A stretch of 64,000 bases of DNA, taken from Mycobacterium sp. Marseille-P9652. Lineage in GTDB: Bacteria > Actinomycetota > Actinomycetes > Mycobacteriales > Mycobacteriaceae. This document shows, piece after piece, positions 38,944 to 49,370 of this stretch. Both the position numbers and the translations under genes were made by a program. Every line of letters begins with the position of its first letter. Positions within the stretch are counted from its first letter, which is position 1. The notes beneath the pieces were generated by a model, which was given only the letters and a program-made list of their open reading frames with translations, was not told the DNA's origin and did no database searches. The stretch is from the NCBI RefSeq assembly GCF_902652685.1, contig NZ_CACRUY010000002.1, positions 248,001-312,000 on the forward strand. Reading direction: 5' to 3'.

Positions 38944-41859
38944 CGCCGCCGCGGCGCGCCGCGCCGGCAGAGCGTTGTCGCCGCGCGGGTGCACCACCTG
39001 CGGCCACCAGAACCAGCGGCCCAGCAGGACGGCGATGGACGGCATCAACAACGTTCGCACGATCAGGGTGTCGAGCAGCAGACCGATGCACACGGTCGAC
39101 CCGAACTGGCCGAGCACGCGCAGGTCGCTGCCGAGCATGGACGCCATCGTGAACGCGAACACCAAGCCCGCCGCCGTCACCACCCCGCCGGTGCCGGCCA
39201 TCGACCGGATGATGCCCGTCTTGAGCCCGGCGTGGATCTCTTCCCGGAACCGGGACACCAGCAGCAGGTTGTAGTCGGAGCCGACCGCCAGCAAAATGAT
39301 GACCGACAGCGCGGCCACGATCCAGTGGATCTTGATGCCGAACAGGTCCTGCCAAATCAGCACGGACAGCCCGAACGACGCCGCGATCGAGCTCGCCGCA
39401 GTGCCCACGATCACCAGCGCGGCGACCACGCTGCGGGTCAGCAGCAACATGATCATGAAGATCAGCGTCAGGGCCGACACCACGGCGATCATGAGGTCGT
39501 ATTTCTCGCCGTCGGCCATGTCCCGGAAGGTGGCGGCGGTGCCCCCGAGATAGACCCTCGCGTCGGACAGGGAGGACTGCTTGAGGGCCTCCTGCGCGGC
39601 CGTGCGCTCGGCGTCGACTCGCGAAATGCCTTCCGGTGTCATCGGATCGCCCTGGTGGGTGATGAAGAACCGCGCCGATTTCCCGTCCGGCGACAGGAAC
39701 ATCCGCAGGCCGGTCTGGAAGTCGGGGTTGTCGAAGGCCTCCGGCGGCAGATAGAAGAAGTCGTCGTTCTTCGACGCATCGAAGCTCTGGCCCATGACGA
39801 TCGCGGTGTTGCTCATCGCCTCCATCTGGTCGATCATCGCCTTGAACGTCTGGTAGAGCGTCAGCGTGATGGCCCTGGTGTTCTTCAGCGTCGAAATCAG
39901 TACGGGGAAAAGCGCATTGAGGTCGTGCGTGGCCTTGGCGGTGTGCGCGATGTCGGCCGTCAGGTAGTGGAATTGCTCGGCGAGTTGGTCGAACCCGTCG
40001 AACGTGTCGAACAGGGACCGTATCCCGATGCACAGGGGGATGTCGTAGCAGTGCCTCTCCCAGTAGAAGTAGCTACGTATCGGCCGGAAGGTGTCATCGA
40101 AATCCGCGATGTGGTCGCGCAACTTGTCGGTGATTTGCGACGTCACCGCGGTGGTCTTCGCGCTGTCATCGGCGGCGTTGGACAGGTCCAGCGACACCTC
40201 GTACTGGCGTTGCGTGGTGTCGATCTGGGTCTGCAGATCATCGGCCATTTTCAGGATGTCGGCGATCCGTTCCTTGAGGAAGCCCATGTTCTGCATGGTG
40301 GTCTGGCTCGAGATGCTGTTCTGGAACGGGATCGAGCTGTGCTGGATAGGAATTCCCAGCGGCCTGGTGATGTCCTGGACCATGGCGATGCCGAGCGTGC
40401 GCATCTCGTTCTTCGCGACCCGGTCCAGCACCAGCATGTCGGCCGTGTTGCGCATGTCGTGGTCGGATTCGACCATCAGCAGGTCCGGGTTCATCCGCGC
40501 CTCCGAGAAGTGCCGGTTCGCGGCCTCCTGTCCCTGGTTGGACGGGGCGGAGGTGGGCAGGTAGTAGCGGTCGTTGTAGCTCGTGACGTAGGTCGGCAGG
40601 GCGATCATGCCGACGAGTACCACGGCGGCGCTCACCGCGAGAATGGCTGCGGGCCAACGCACCACGGCGGTGCCCACGCGCCGCCAGAGCCGCCCCTGCC
40701 TCGAGGCGCGCTTGGTCTCGAAGAGGTGGAAGCGGCTGCCCACGAAGATGACGGCGGGGCCCAGCGTGAGGCCGGCCGCTACCACGACGAGCATGCCGAT
40801 CGCCACGGGCGCGCCCATGGTGTTGAACCAGGGCAGCCGGGCGAAACTCAGGCAGTAGGTGGCGCCGGCGATCGTCAAACCCGAGCCCAGGACGACGGGG
40901 GCCACGCCCTTGAATGTCGTGTAGTACGCCGTTTCCCGGTCTTCGCCGGCGCGCAGCGCCTCCTGGTAGCGGCCGACGAGGAATATGCCGTAGTCGGTGC
41001 CCGCGGCGATCGCCAGCATGGTCAGGATGTTGGCCGCGAACGTGGTGAGCCCGAATGCGTTGTGGTAAGCCAACACCGCGACGACCCCGCGCGAGCACGC
41101 CAGGGCCACGAACGTCATGAACAGCTGGACCAGCGTGGTGACGATGGACCGGTAGACCAGCAGCAGCATGATCGCGATGGCGCCCAGGGTGAACAGCGTG
41201 ATCTTGGCCAGGCTGGCGTTGCCGATGAGGTGCATGTCGTCGGACAGCGCGGCGGGACCCGTGACGTAGGCCTTCACGCCCGGCGGCGCCTCGTTCTCGT
41301 CGATCACCTTGCGAACGGCGTCGACGGACTCGTTCGCCAGCGTCGTGCCCTGGTTACCCGCGAGGTTGATCTGGACGTAGGCGCCCTTGGCGTCGGCGCT
41401 CTGCGCCCCGGCCGCCGTCAGCCGGTCGCCCCAGAAGTCCTGGATGTGCTGAATGTGCTTGGGGTCCTGGCGCAGTTGCCGAATCAGCTTGTCGTAGTAA
41501 GCGTGCGCGTCGGGGCCGAGCGGTTGCTGGCCCTCCAGAACGACCATCACGGTGCTGTTGGAGTCGAACTCGTGGAAGTTGTGCCCCATGCGCATCATCG
41601 CCTTCATCGACGGCGCGTCCAGGGGCGTCATCGGCGCCGAGTGCGCCTCGCCGACCTTCTCGAGGGTCGGGACGATGACGTTGACGAGCACCGTCACGAA
41701 CACCCAGATCAAGATGATCGGCACCGCGAAGATGCGGATGGCGTGGGGCAGGTACGGGCGGTGGCCCCGGTCGGCCATCGTTGCGCGGCCGCCGTTTTCG
41801 GGCGGGCGTGGCCGGTCGGGCCGGGTCTTGATCGGGCCGGTGTCTTCGAAGTCGCTCAT
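38935..41859 (-). CDS. MmpL-family RND lipid/siderophore transporter (MmpL4/5-like)
   Basis: A 974-residue RND permease with two large external loops, each following a first helix (helix 1 at about residues 40-62; second half helix at about 395-418), and about 12 membrane helices. The proton-relay motif is seen in each half: AGTDYGIFLVGRY and AVGSDYNLLLVSR. Length, the upstream mmpS partner and the CYDIPLCIG cysteine pair in the second loop fit the MmpL4/MmpL5 group, which exports mycobactin-type siderophores and drugs, or the related glycopeptidolipid transporters. The cargo cannot be named. The ATG overlaps the mmpS stop by four bases, and the gene ends by overlapping degV by nine bases tail-to-tail. 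Confidence 0.9.
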   Translation of the reverse strand: MSDFEDTGPIKTRPDRPRPPENGGRATMADRGHRPYLPHAIRIFAVPIILIWVFVTVLVNVIVPTLEKVGEAHSAPMTPLDAPSMKAMMRMGHNFHEFDSNSTVMVVLEGQQPLGPDAHAYYDKLIRQLRQDPKHIQHIQDFWGDRLTAAGAQSADAKGAYVQINLAGNQGTTLANESVDAVRKVIDENEAPPGVKAYVTGPAALSDDMHLIGNASLAKITLFTLGAIAIMLLLVYRSIVTTLVQLFMTFVALACSRGVVAVLAYHNAFGLTTFAANILTMLAIAAGTDYGIFLVGRYQEALRAGEDRETAYYTTFKGVAPVVLGSGLTIAGATYCLSFARLPWFNTMGAPVAIGMLVVVAAGLTLGPAVIFVGSRFHLFETKRASRQGRLWRRVGTAVVRWPAAILAVSAAVVLVGMIALPTYVTSYNDRYYLPTSAPSNQGQEAANRHFSEARMNPDLLMVESDHDMRNTADMLVLDRVAKNEMRTLGIAMVQDITRPLGIPIQHSSIPFQNSISSQTTMQNMGFLKERIADILKMADDLQTQIDTTQRQYEVSLDLSNAADDSAKTTAVTSQITDKLRDHIADFDDTFRPIRSYFYWERHCYDIPLCIGIRSLFDTFDGFDQLAEQFHYLTADIAHTAKATHDLNALFPVLISTLKNTRAITLTLYQTFKAMIDQMEAMSNTAIVMGQSFDASKNDDFFYLPPEAFDNPDFQTGLRMFLSPDGKSARFFITHQGDPMTPEGISRVDAERTAAQEALKQSSLSDARVYLGGTAATFRDMADGEKYDLMIAVVSALTLIFMIMLLLTRSVVAALVIVGTAASSIAASFGLSVLIWQDLFGIKIHWIVAALSVIILLAVGSDYNLLLVSRFREEIHAGLKTGIIRSMAGTGGVVTAAGLVFAFTMASMLGSDLRVLGQFGSTVCIGLLLDTLIVRTLLMPSIAVLLGRWFWWPQVVHPRGDNALPARRAAAASG

Positions 41860-42311
41860 GCGGACTTCACCAGGCAGAAGGTCTGGGCGTTGTGGCCGTC
41901 AGACGTTTGGTGTTCGCGGACCACGCCGTCCACGGTGATCTTGCAACTGATCGCGCTTCCGTCGCCCTGCGCCATGATGTTCGCGCTCACCGAGGGCAGG
42001 GTGGTCGAGATCGTCGCCGACCAGGGCAGTGGGGCGTTGTCGACCTGGTGGGTGTTCGCGTTCTCGTCCCAATAGTTGATGTTGGCGACGGTGCCGGGCG
42101 GGCCGGAGACGTCGTAGACGACGACCTTGGGATTGAACTGCACGATCTCGATTCCCCGGCCTGCGTTGGCGTTGAGGTCCTGGGAGCCGAAGACCTTGTG
42201 CAAACGGCTCACCACCAGTGCCGAGACGGCGAGCACCACCACCAGGAGCAGCGGAATCCACGCCCGTTTGAACGCGCCGGATATGGACGCCGACTTGGGA
42301 ATGACCCTCAC
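41856..42311 (-). CDS. MmpS-family membrane accessory protein
   Basis: MmpS proteins are small periplasm-facing partners of MmpL exporters. This 151-residue protein has one N-terminal membrane helix (about residues 17-36) and a beta-rich external domain with the family segments VVYDVSGPPGTVANINYWDENA, shortened here to its key words VYDV and ANINYWD, and a C-terminal cysteine pair (SCKITVDG ... FCLVKSA). The start is GTG 42311 with GGAGGG eight bases upstream. It is translationally coupled with the mmpL gene. No regulator of the MarR or TetR type lies nearby in the window. Confidence 0.9.
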   Translation of the reverse strand: MRVIPKSASISGAFKRAWIPLLLVVVLAVSALVVSRLHKVFGSQDLNANAGRGIEIVQFNPKVVVYDVSGPPGTVANINYWDENANTHQVDNAPLPWSATISTTLPSVSANIMAQGDGSAISCKITVDGVVREHQTSDGHNAQTFCLVKSA

Positions 42312-42390
42312 CCTGACCGCCCTCCGCTCACCGCTGCGGGTGCCGCCGCCGCAGCCTGACTACTCTCGTCGCCTGAAGAACTTTGCTCGG

Positions 42391-42410
42391 CTAAGAATGT
42401 TAAACCTTAG
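42391..42410. promoter_or_regulatory. Imperfect palindrome upstream of mmpS
   Basis: CTAAGAATGTTAAACCTTAG has five-base arms CTAAG/CTTAG and lies about 80 bases before the mmpS start in an AT-rich patch. Read on the minus strand, the half CTAAGGTT resembles an IdeR half-site, but the other half does not, matching only about 10 of 19 positions. It could be an operator for a repressor. Confidence 0.3.
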
Positions 42411-42460
42411 TGCACGTCAACGTTCCTCCGGGGGCCGCCGGTGTGGGTAACGCCATACCT

Positions 42461-43519
42461 CTAGCGCGCGACGCGGCCGGTCACCGGCGGGAGATCGGCC
42501 AGCGTCACGATCCCGGGCCGGGCAGCCACCACCGCCGGGACGGCATTGGTAACCGGCATCGCGGTGTAAATCATTCCCAACCCCATGAACCCGGGCTCCG
42601 TCCAGTCCTTCGGCGGCAGGCAATGCAGCACGGTGCGCATGTTGGGCAGCCCGAAGACCTGGATGACGTGGCCGTGCTCCAGCGGCTTGGGCGGCACCAC
42701 GTGGCTGCCCATCGTCCAGTTGAACCCGACGCTGACCACGTTGCGATCGCCCCGCCACCCGCGGTGGTAGCCGTAGACCCCGCCGACGGTCCCCGCGGGG
42801 ATCTTCATGAAGCCCAGGTCGGAGTCGCCCGTGGCCGCGGTGAAGGTCACGTCGAAGGTCATCCGGTCCAGGCTGGCGCCGATCGCGTCGGCCATCATCG
42901 CGGCCGACTCGGCGAAGACCTCGCTCTCGCGCCGCACGCTTTCGGCGAGCCCCGGGGTATCGGGATCCTGGGAGAAGCCCATCGCGGTCTGGGTCTCCGC
43001 GGACTCGTAGGTCGAGCAGTCCACCGACTCGGTGATCCGGATCTCGTCGATGCGCTCGCAGGCGCCGGACAGGACCATTCCGACCATGTTCGTCATCCCG
43101 GGGTGCGCGCCGCTGCCGAAGATCGTCGAACCGCCGCGCTCGCAGGCGTCCTGGATGCGCCGGCGGTCCTGCAGCGTCTGCTTGCCGCCGGTGATCCAGG
43201 CCGCGCTGGAGCACACATTGACCCCGGACTCGAGCAGCCGCACGAGCTCATCGACGTTCGGCCACAAGGGGTTATAGCAACACGCGTCGGGCTTCAGCGC
43301 CAACAGGGCGTCGATGTCATCGGTCGCGTGCACGCCGGTCGGTTCCGGCCAGCCGGCCAGTTCGGCCGCGTCGACGCCGACCTTCGCGGCTCCGTGCGCG
43401 TACACCCCGACCAACTCCATGTCGGGTCGACCGATGATGGCGTGCAGCGAACGCCGCCCTATGTTGCCGGTGGTCCACTGAATGACACGCAGCGGACGGT
43501 CGGTGCTGGTTGTGCTCAT
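42461..43519 (-). CDS. NAD(P)-binding reductase of the dihydrodipicolinate reductase-like family
   Basis: A 352-residue Rossmann protein beginning VIQWTTGNIGRRSLHAII, the N-terminal cofactor motif of a mycobacterial family annotated as dihydrodipicolinate reductase-like. It is longer than true DapB (~245 residues) and has a different C-terminal half, so it is unlikely to serve lysine synthesis. Members have been linked to diverse redox steps, none proven for this one. The ATG at 43519 has GGAGC seven bases upstream. It is transcribed toward mmpS (149-base gap), so it could share a transcript with mmpS-mmpL, or lie at the end of the papA3-mmpL10 operon, 195 bases downstream of the PE-PPE gene. 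Confidence 0.75.
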   Translation of the reverse strand: MSTTSTDRPLRVIQWTTGNIGRRSLHAIIGRPDMELVGVYAHGAAKVGVDAAELAGWPEPTGVHATDDIDALLALKPDACCYNPLWPNVDELVRLLESGVNVCSSAAWITGGKQTLQDRRRIQDACERGGSTIFGSGAHPGMTNMVGMVLSGACERIDEIRITESVDCSTYESAETQTAMGFSQDPDTPGLAESVRRESEVFAESAAMMADAIGASLDRMTFDVTFTAATGDSDLGFMKIPAGTVGGVYGYHRGWRGDRNVVSVGFNWTMGSHVVPPKPLEHGHVIQVFGLPNMRTVLHCLPPKDWTEPGFMGLGMIYTAMPVTNAVPAVVAARPGIVTLADLPPVTGRVAR

Positions 43520-43714
43520 CGGGGCTCCTTTGCGCCGGTGCGACGGGAGTCATTATTGCCGCTGTATTCGGAAGCGCTCGCAGGCGGGCATGTGCATCCG
43601 GCGGGGTGGTAAGCAGGTGCGGGAGCGACCGATGGCTGCGGAAATCGCCCCATGGTCCGCGCGGTAGCTGTCACTCGATACACCCGGAGCCGCGGGAGGA
43701 AGGCCTCGCGGTCG

Positions 43715-44848
43715 TTACTGGCCCGCGCCTGTCGCAGGCGCCTCGGGTCGGTGGATGCCCTGGTTCAACACCGCCATTGCGCCGGACAGAACCTGCGAGA
43801 ACGGATCGGCGCCGCCGCCGAAGGTCGCCTGGGTCGCCGGTGCAGTGACGGCTGCGGGGTCGAACCCCCTCACCGGGTCCACTTGAACCGGAGCGGTCGC
43901 CGGATCGTCGTTTCGCGAATATCCCGCGTTCACCATCGGTGTCAGTTCCGCGTCAAGCTGATTCAGCAGGTCCTCAGACACTCCGAGATACTTCAAAGGC
44001 AATACCAGCGGAAGATGTTTTTCTGGAATCAGGTACGTCGTCGTTGTCCCGCCCCGGGAGTTAACGGTGGTCCTGATGTTCTGCGCCGGCACCATACTCG
44101 GGTTGGTGAAGGCGACCGCCGTATGACCGGTCGCGAGGCCGACGAGCGTGTTGGCGAGGGCCATCAGGTTGTCCGGTCGGTCGGGAAAGTCGGCGATCGA
44201 GTCGTATGCGGAGACGAAAACCTTCGTGTCGTATTGGCTCTCCACGGGGGGCGGTACGCGGTAGTCGAGGAAGGGAACGACACTGCCGACTGGAAACATC
44301 TCGGTCAGGAAACTCTCACCGAAGCCGTGACGCGCAATCGGGTCGCCAAATGTGCTGAACGTCAATTGGTCTGGCGGTGGCGCGGTCGGATCACTCGCCA
44401 GCCGAGCCTGCTCGGCGTCGAGCACGAGCGAACCTTCGGATAGGCCGATCGCCGTGCCCGGACCCCCTCTCCGGATCGCCGCGTCGAGGTTGTCCTGCCC
44501 GACGACGACCGACTCACCGACGCTGGGGCCGTTCACGCCCAGGCCGGGAAAGGCTTCGTCCAACCGGCTTATGCCCGGGAAGAGTCGTTCCAGCACGTGC
44601 CCCTGGACCTGCCCGGCGGGGTAGCCGACTATCTCTCGCTTCAACCCTGGGAACCACTCGGCGCCCTCGCGGCGTATGTACTCGTCGTACGGAATTCCCA
44701 AGACGTGAGCTCCGCCGAGAGCGTAGGCCGTTCCGTCGCCTGGTGTGCCGTCGGCCGGCGATTCGTCGGCCGACGCCACTCCGACTCCGAAATGACCTGT
44801 GGCACCGACGGTCACCAACGCGGTAACTGCTGCGAGTAGTTTCTTCAT
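43715..44848 (-). CDS. Secreted PE-PPE-domain serine hydrolase/acyltransferase (Chp2/TPP 'PE'-like)
   Basis: A 377-residue exported protein: signal peptide at residues 1-27 ([17 protein letters not shown], cleavage after ASA) followed by a PE-PPE domain, an alpha/beta-hydrolase fold. The nucleophile is S137 in GLSEG (GxSxG), with acid and histidine candidates in the segments DFPDRPDN and TGHTAVAF. In M. tuberculosis the homologue Rv1184c (Chp2) finishes polyacyltrehalose by moving acyl chains between lipids outside the membrane; the M. smegmatis homologue is needed for TPP. ATG 44848 has GGGAGTAGGA upstream and lies two bases after the mmpL10 stop, so the two are coupled. The name PE-PPE refers to this domain, not to an N-terminal PE domain. 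Confidence 0.87.
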   Translation of the reverse strand: MKKLLAAVTALVTVGATGHFGVGVASADESPADGTPGDGTAYALGGAHVLGIPYDEYIRREGAEWFPGLKREIVGYPAGQVQGHVLERLFPGISRLDEAFPGLGVNGPSVGESVVVGQDNLDAAIRRGGPGTAIGLSEGSLVLDAEQARLASDPTAPPPDQLTFSTFGDPIARHGFGESFLTEMFPVGSVVPFLDYRVPPPVESQYDTKVFVSAYDSIADFPDRPDNLMALANTLVGLATGHTAVAFTNPSMVPAQNIRTTVNSRGGTTTTYLIPEKHLPLVLPLKYLGVSEDLLNQLDAELTPMVNAGYSRNDDPATAPVQVDPVRGFDPAAVTAPATQATFGGGADPFSQVLSGAMAVLNQGIHRPEAPATGAGQ

Positions 44849-44850
44849 TC

Positions 44851-47800
44851 CTACTCCCGGCTCGCTCGACTCAAGTCTGGTGCTTTCTGAGATCTCAGCC
44901 GTGACGGCCACCAACTCGCCCGTCCGACCAGCGTAGCCATTGCGGGGACCGTTATGGTCCGAACGAGGAAGGTGTCGAGCAAGATACCGATGCCGATCAC
45001 GAAGCCGCCCTGGACCACGGTTCCGATGCTGGAAAACAGGAGGCCCCACATCGAGGCGGCGAAGATCAAACCGGCCGCGGTGATCACACCGCCGGTCGAG
45101 CCCAGGGCGCGGATGACGCCGTAACGCATGCTGTGGGGAGACTCGTCGCGCATTCGCGAGACGAAGAGCATGTTGTAATCGGCTCCCACGGCGACCAGCA
45201 CCACGAACGCCAATGGCGCTACTGTCCAATGCAATCGCTGGCCGAGCGCGAGTTGAAACGTCAGGACGCCGATACCGACGGCCGACAAGTACGAAATCAC
45301 CACGGAAGCAACCAGATATATCGGTGCAACGATCGCGCGTAGCAGCGCCATCAGGGTCAGTAGGACGACGACGAGGGTTACGGCGATGATGAATCGGATG
45401 TCGTGATCGTAATAGTTGCGCGTGTCCCGCAGCGTGACGGGATATCCCGCCATCGTCACCGAGGCGTCCGCCAAGGTGGTGTTCGGTTGGGCACCCCGAG
45501 CGGTATCGGTGATCGCGTTGACCTGATCCATCGCTTCGGCGCTGAAGGGATTGAGTTTGGTTTGAACCAGGTAGCGCACCGAGTGGCCGTCCGGCGAGAT
45601 GAACGCCTTGGCGATCTTCTTGAATTCGTCCATACGCAGCAGCTGAGGCGGAATGTTGAACCCTGCCATCGACGGTTCGGCAGCATCATGTTTCATCGCC
45701 AATAGGAAAGCCGACGCGTCCCTGAGGCCGGCATCCATTTGTTTGATCTGGTCTACGAGTTGTTCCACGCCGTCAGCCAGCTGCCGGCTCCCGCCGGCGA
45801 ATCGGTCGGCGCCTTGTTGAAGGTGGGTCAGGCCCGCCTGCAGCCCACCGGGCTGGTCGAGCCCCATGGAATGCAACACCTTCACGAGGTTGGAGAGCGC
45901 ACCACGCAGCTGTTCCACCGATGCGTTGAGGGTCTGTCTGTCTTGGAACGCCTGCAGTTGCCGGGCCAGATCATTGATCTCGTCGAGGCTTCCGTCGCCA
46001 CGCGCATTGACCAGGCGCTCAAATTCGCCGCGGGTTGCGCTGCACGAGGGATCGGCATCGCAGACCGGATTACCCTGGAGTGCCCCCAACACCGGGCCCA
46101 CCCAGGCGAACATGTCCTTCATGGCCGCGAAGTTCAGGCCGATGCTATGGCCGAGCGAATTGATGCTGTTGACCAGCTTGGCCGCGGTGACGACCTCCTT
46201 GACCAACGTGTCTCCGCCATATTGGGTCTTCATGGACGAGAACGCGTCGATCAGACCCTGTATGCCGAGGGCGACCTCGTTGACCCGGCCGCGGACGTCA
46301 CCGAGATTGTCGGCCAGGGTGTTGGCGCCGTTGACCAGTCGGTTGAGGTCATCGGCGTGGTCGCTGATCTCGTCGGACCCGGCGCCCAGGCGAGCGCCGA
46401 TCGCGCCCGCCTGATATGTCGCTCTGAACTCTTCGGGCACAACGCCTCTGGGTCGGGTGATGCCCCTGACCGCGGCGATGTTCGGCAATTGGCTGACCCG
46501 GCCGGCCATTTGCTCCAAGTCGGCGAGCGCCCGCGGCGTGCGCAGGTCATGCGGTGACTGGACCAGGATGTATTCGGGAATGGACTCGTTGACGGGGAAA
46601 TGGCGATCAAGCGCCGCATACCCGACGGAACTCGGAGCGGACGACCGCAGGGCCTTGCGATCGTCGTAGTTGTAGCGAACCAAGCCGGCACAGCTGGCCA
46701 GGACGATCAGCACGAGCACGCTGGCGACCAGATGGATCTTCGGCCGGCGGACGATGCGTATTCCCGAACGCCGCCACAATCGGGCGGTCAATTCCCGCCG
46801 CGGCGTGACCCAGCCCCGTGGCCCGGCGACCGCCAGAATGGCCGGCAGCAACGTCAGCGCGGCCAGGAATACGACACCGATGCCGATCGCCGACGACACA
46901 CCGACCGTTGAGAAGACTCCCATCCGTGCGAAGCTGATGCCGAGAAATGTGATCCCGACCGTGGCGGCGGACGCGGCGATCACCTTTCCGATCGACGCCA
47001 ATGCCCGCCTCACCGCTTCATCGGAATCCGCACCGAGCCGCAGGTGGTCGTGATAGCGGCTGATGAGAAAGACCGCATAGTCCGTTCCCGCCCCGGCGAC
47101 CATCGCGCTCAGAAATACGACGGATTGGTTGGAAACGCCCAAGCCGCTGTGTTGGGAGACCGCCGCTACCACCGCCTGTGCGATCGCCATCGATATCCCG
47201 ATCGCTATCAACGGCAGCAGCATGGTGAGCGGGTTGCGGTAGACCACCAGGAGGACGGCAAGCACCAGGACGGCGATTGCAAGCTCAATCGGAAGCCGAT
47301 CCTGTTGGCCGGCGGCGGTGAGGTCAGCCACCGTGGCCGCGGGCCCGGCGAGGTGTGCGGTCAGCCGAGATCCGGCCGGCACGCGCTCCGCCGTTTGGCC
47401 GATGACCTGTTTGATGAGGGCGGCGACCCGGGTGTATGAGGCGTCGGAACGCGGAGTGCCCAACTCGCCCGCGATGCCGACGGGCAACACCCAGGATTTG
47501 TGGTCCTTGCTCGTCAGGGCCGGACGCAGGGACGGCGTGCTGACGAAGTCCTGCAACATCACGACGTCTCGGCTGTCCCCGCGCAGCGTCTCGACGAGCT
47601 TCTGGTACGCGGCCTCGTCGGGGGGACCAAGACCGTTCTCGTCGGTCAGCACCACCAGCAGAAGGTTTTCCGTGCCCGATTCGTGGAACGCCTCGGTCAT
47701 CTTTCGCGCGGCCACGCTGGACGGCGCGTCGCTGGGCAGGATGGCGAGCGGATGGCTCTCGGCCATCTCGTCCAGAGTCGGGAGCGTCAGCGGCAGTGCG

Positions 47801-47871
47801 ACCGCAATGGCGGCCCAAAGTCCTATCACCACCCAGGGCCACCGCACCACAAATTCGGCTAGCCGTCGCAA
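44851..47871 (-). CDS. mmpL10: MmpL10-like RND transporter for acyltrehalose
   Basis: A 1006-residue MmpL permease, the same size as MmpL10 (~1002), with helix 1 at about residues 12-32, proton-relay segments [15 protein letters not shown] and [14 protein letters not shown], and two large external loops. The second loop (about residues 400-780) is long, partly coiled coil, and holds a CDADPSC cysteine pair. The position between papA3 and the PE-PPE gene repeats the M. tuberculosis PAT locus and the M. smegmatis TPP locus, where MmpL10 moves the diacyltrehalose precursor across the membrane. The start is TTG 47871, the first possible codon after an in-frame stop. It needs no MmpS in those loci, and none lies beside it here. 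Confidence 0.87.
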   Translation of the reverse strand: MRRLAEFVVRWPWVVIGLWAAIAVALPLTLPTLDEMAESHPLAILPSDAPSSVAARKMTEAFHESGTENLLLVVLTDENGLGPPDEAAYQKLVETLRGDSRDVVMLQDFVSTPSLRPALTSKDHKSWVLPVGIAGELGTPRSDASYTRVAALIKQVIGQTAERVPAGSRLTAHLAGPAATVADLTAAGQQDRLPIELAIAVLVLAVLLVVYRNPLTMLLPLIAIGISMAIAQAVVAAVSQHSGLGVSNQSVVFLSAMVAGAGTDYAVFLISRYHDHLRLGADSDEAVRRALASIGKVIAASAATVGITFLGISFARMGVFSTVGVSSAIGIGVVFLAALTLLPAILAVAGPRGWVTPRRELTARLWRRSGIRIVRRPKIHLVASVLVLIVLASCAGLVRYNYDDRKALRSSAPSSVGYAALDRHFPVNESIPEYILVQSPHDLRTPRALADLEQMAGRVSQLPNIAAVRGITRPRGVVPEEFRATYQAGAIGARLGAGSDEISDHADDLNRLVNGANTLADNLGDVRGRVNEVALGIQGLIDAFSSMKTQYGGDTLVKEVVTAAKLVNSINSLGHSIGLNFAAMKDMFAWVGPVLGALQGNPVCDADPSCSATRGEFERLVNARGDGSLDEINDLARQLQAFQDRQTLNASVEQLRGALSNLVKVLHSMGLDQPGGLQAGLTHLQQGADRFAGGSRQLADGVEQLVDQIKQMDAGLRDASAFLLAMKHDAAEPSMAGFNIPPQLLRMDEFKKIAKAFISPDGHSVRYLVQTKLNPFSAEAMDQVNAITDTARGAQPNTTLADASVTMAGYPVTLRDTRNYYDHDIRFIIAVTLVVVLLTLMALLRAIVAPIYLVASVVISYLSAVGIGVLTFQLALGQRLHWTVAPLAFVVLVAVGADYNMLFVSRMRDESPHSMRYGVIRALGSTGGVITAAGLIFAASMWGLLFSSIGTVVQGGFVIGIGILLDTFLVRTITVPAMATLVGRASWWPSRLRSQKAPDLSRASRE

Positions 47872-47948
47872 TTCGGCCCCATGTCATTCACGCGTGGCTG
47901 CAGATCGCTCATTGTTGAGAAAAGCAATCGACGTCGAAATACTTCACG

Positions 47949-49370
47949 CTAGGCAACGCGTCCCCAATGCCCGCTATCGGCGACACGCGTACACAGAGAC
48001 TTCATCGCTGCCATGTAACGGGCGACCGATTTATGGGCAACAGGGTTGTCGGGGTGCATCATCGCCATTGCCGTCCCGCCCGCGTACATGAATATATACG
48101 TGGTCAACTGATACGAATATCTCCCGTCGGAATATATGCCGATGTTGTCCGCATAGCCCAAATCCGCGGCTGCAAGCACAGCATTCATGGGGGCGGCGCC
48201 CCCGTGGAAGAAATTCGACACCGGGAAGTTGGGACGAGGCCGGTCCAGCCAGGGCGCCAATTCCAATACGCGGTAATAGGGCACTCTGGCCAGGTTCAGG
48301 CTCGAATCGAAGGAAGACTGGGCTGCCCAGGCGGCGTCACCGAAAGACGCCGCGCCGATCGGCACGGTGATAGGAACCAGGCCGGTGAACCAACCCTGAG
48401 TCATGAAGTTGTCCGAAGTCCTGCGGGTGTCTCGGGGGGTGAGCCCGTAATACGTGACGGCGCCCGTGAACTCGTGTTCCACCAGGGCGATGCAGGCGAA
48501 CAGGCCGCCGACGAAACGGGCGCCGGCCGCCGCGCAGGCTGATTCGAATCTCGCCGTCTGTTCGGCGTCCATCAGCGTTTCCGTCGTCATGGCACTGACG
48601 GTCGGCTCCAACGGGTTACCCAACGGCAGGGGGAATTCGGGCAGGCCGCCATTGTTACTCTCGGCGAAGTCGATCCACGCGCGGACCTGGGGCGAATCAA
48701 TGGTCAGAGACGACACGTACCGGCGTTCCTGGAGGCAGAAATCGTCAAAGCTGCCGGCGTCCGGCAGCGCCAGCGGCTGTCCGCCTCCCGCCAGCGCCTG
48801 GTACATCGCGTGGGACTCCAGCATCGTGATGCCAACCAGCGCGGCATCGCCGTGGACGTGGTCGATGCTCGCGTAGAACGTGAAGTTGTCCGTGCGCTGA
48901 ACAATCCCGAAGGTGAAGCAACCCCACTGCAGGGGATTCGGTATGGCCACGACATGGTCGTGTAATTCCTGAGCACTCATTTCCCCATGATGGGTCGGCG
49001 CGAATTCGATATCGGCGGGGTCGTCGATGCTGTGCCTGACGACTTCTCCGCTATCGGTGTACTCGAACCAACTGCGGAACGTATCGTGCCGGCGCAGGTA
49101 AGAGTTGAGGGCGTGATTCATGGCAGCAATATCGCACCGGCCGGGCACCTCGCATGCACCGATGATTTGTCGGGAGTAGTCGAGTCCCGCCACAGTGCGT
49201 TCGTGATAGCCACGAATATGTTGCGATTGCATGTAGCTGACCGGCACAGAACTCACGGGTGCTTGCAGGGCCTTTTCCTGCGCCGCGGTTGTCGCGTGCC
49301 AGGAAGTCACCGCGCCCGGGCTCAGCGCCCAATCGCCAAGTGAGCCGATCGTGATTTTGCCGATGCGCAC
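47949..49370 (-). CDS. papA3: PapA3-like polyketide-associated acyltransferase
   Basis: PapA enzymes move polyketide acyl chains directly from the PKS carrier protein to a sugar or alcohol. This 473-residue protein is the length of PapA3 (~472), which acylates trehalose at positions 2 and 3. The condensation-fold active site is HVHGD at residues 171-175 (HxxxD); the following glycine is Ala. The N-terminus RIGKITIGSLGDW is typical of the PapA1-3 group. GTG 49370 has AGGAG seven bases upstream. It is the first gene of the minus-strand papA3-mmpL10-PE-PPE operon and is divergent from the PKS gene. The acceptor is inferred from the neighbours, not from sequence. Confidence 0.87.
   Translation of the reverse strand: MRIGKITIGSLGDWALSPGAVTSWHATTAAQEKALQAPVSSVPVSYMQSQHIRGYHERTVAGLDYSRQIIGACEVPGRCDIAAMNHALNSYLRRHDTFRSWFEYTDSGEVVRHSIDDPADIEFAPTHHGEMSAQELHDHVVAIPNPLQWGCFTFGIVQRTDNFTFYASIDHVHGDAALVGITMLESHAMYQALAGGGQPLALPDAGSFDDFCLQERRYVSSLTIDSPQVRAWIDFAESNNGGLPEFPLPLGNPLEPTVSAMTTETLMDAEQTARFESACAAAGARFVGGLFACIALVEHEFTGAVTYYGLTPRDTRRTSDNFMTQGWFTGLVPITVPIGAASFGDAAWAAQSSFDSSLNLARVPYYRVLELAPWLDRPRPNFPVSNFFHGGAAPMNAVLAAADLGYADNIGIYSDGRYSYQLTTYIFMYAGGTAMAMMHPDNPVAHKSVARYMAAMKSLCTRVADSGHWGRVA

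Noticed and set aside
38989-42075. A ~1030-codon plus-strand frame opposite mmpL and mmpS
   Set aside because: Antisense shadow of a highly conserved permease; no start signal or domain.
42391-42410. An IdeR (iron) box before mmpS
   Set aside because: Only one half resembles the consensus, about 10 of 19 positions in all; kept only as an unnamed palindrome.
43715-44848. A classical PE or PPE surface protein, because of the PE-PPE name
   Set aside because: It has a Sec signal peptide and an alpha/beta-hydrolase fold with GLSEG, and no N-terminal PE or PPE domain.
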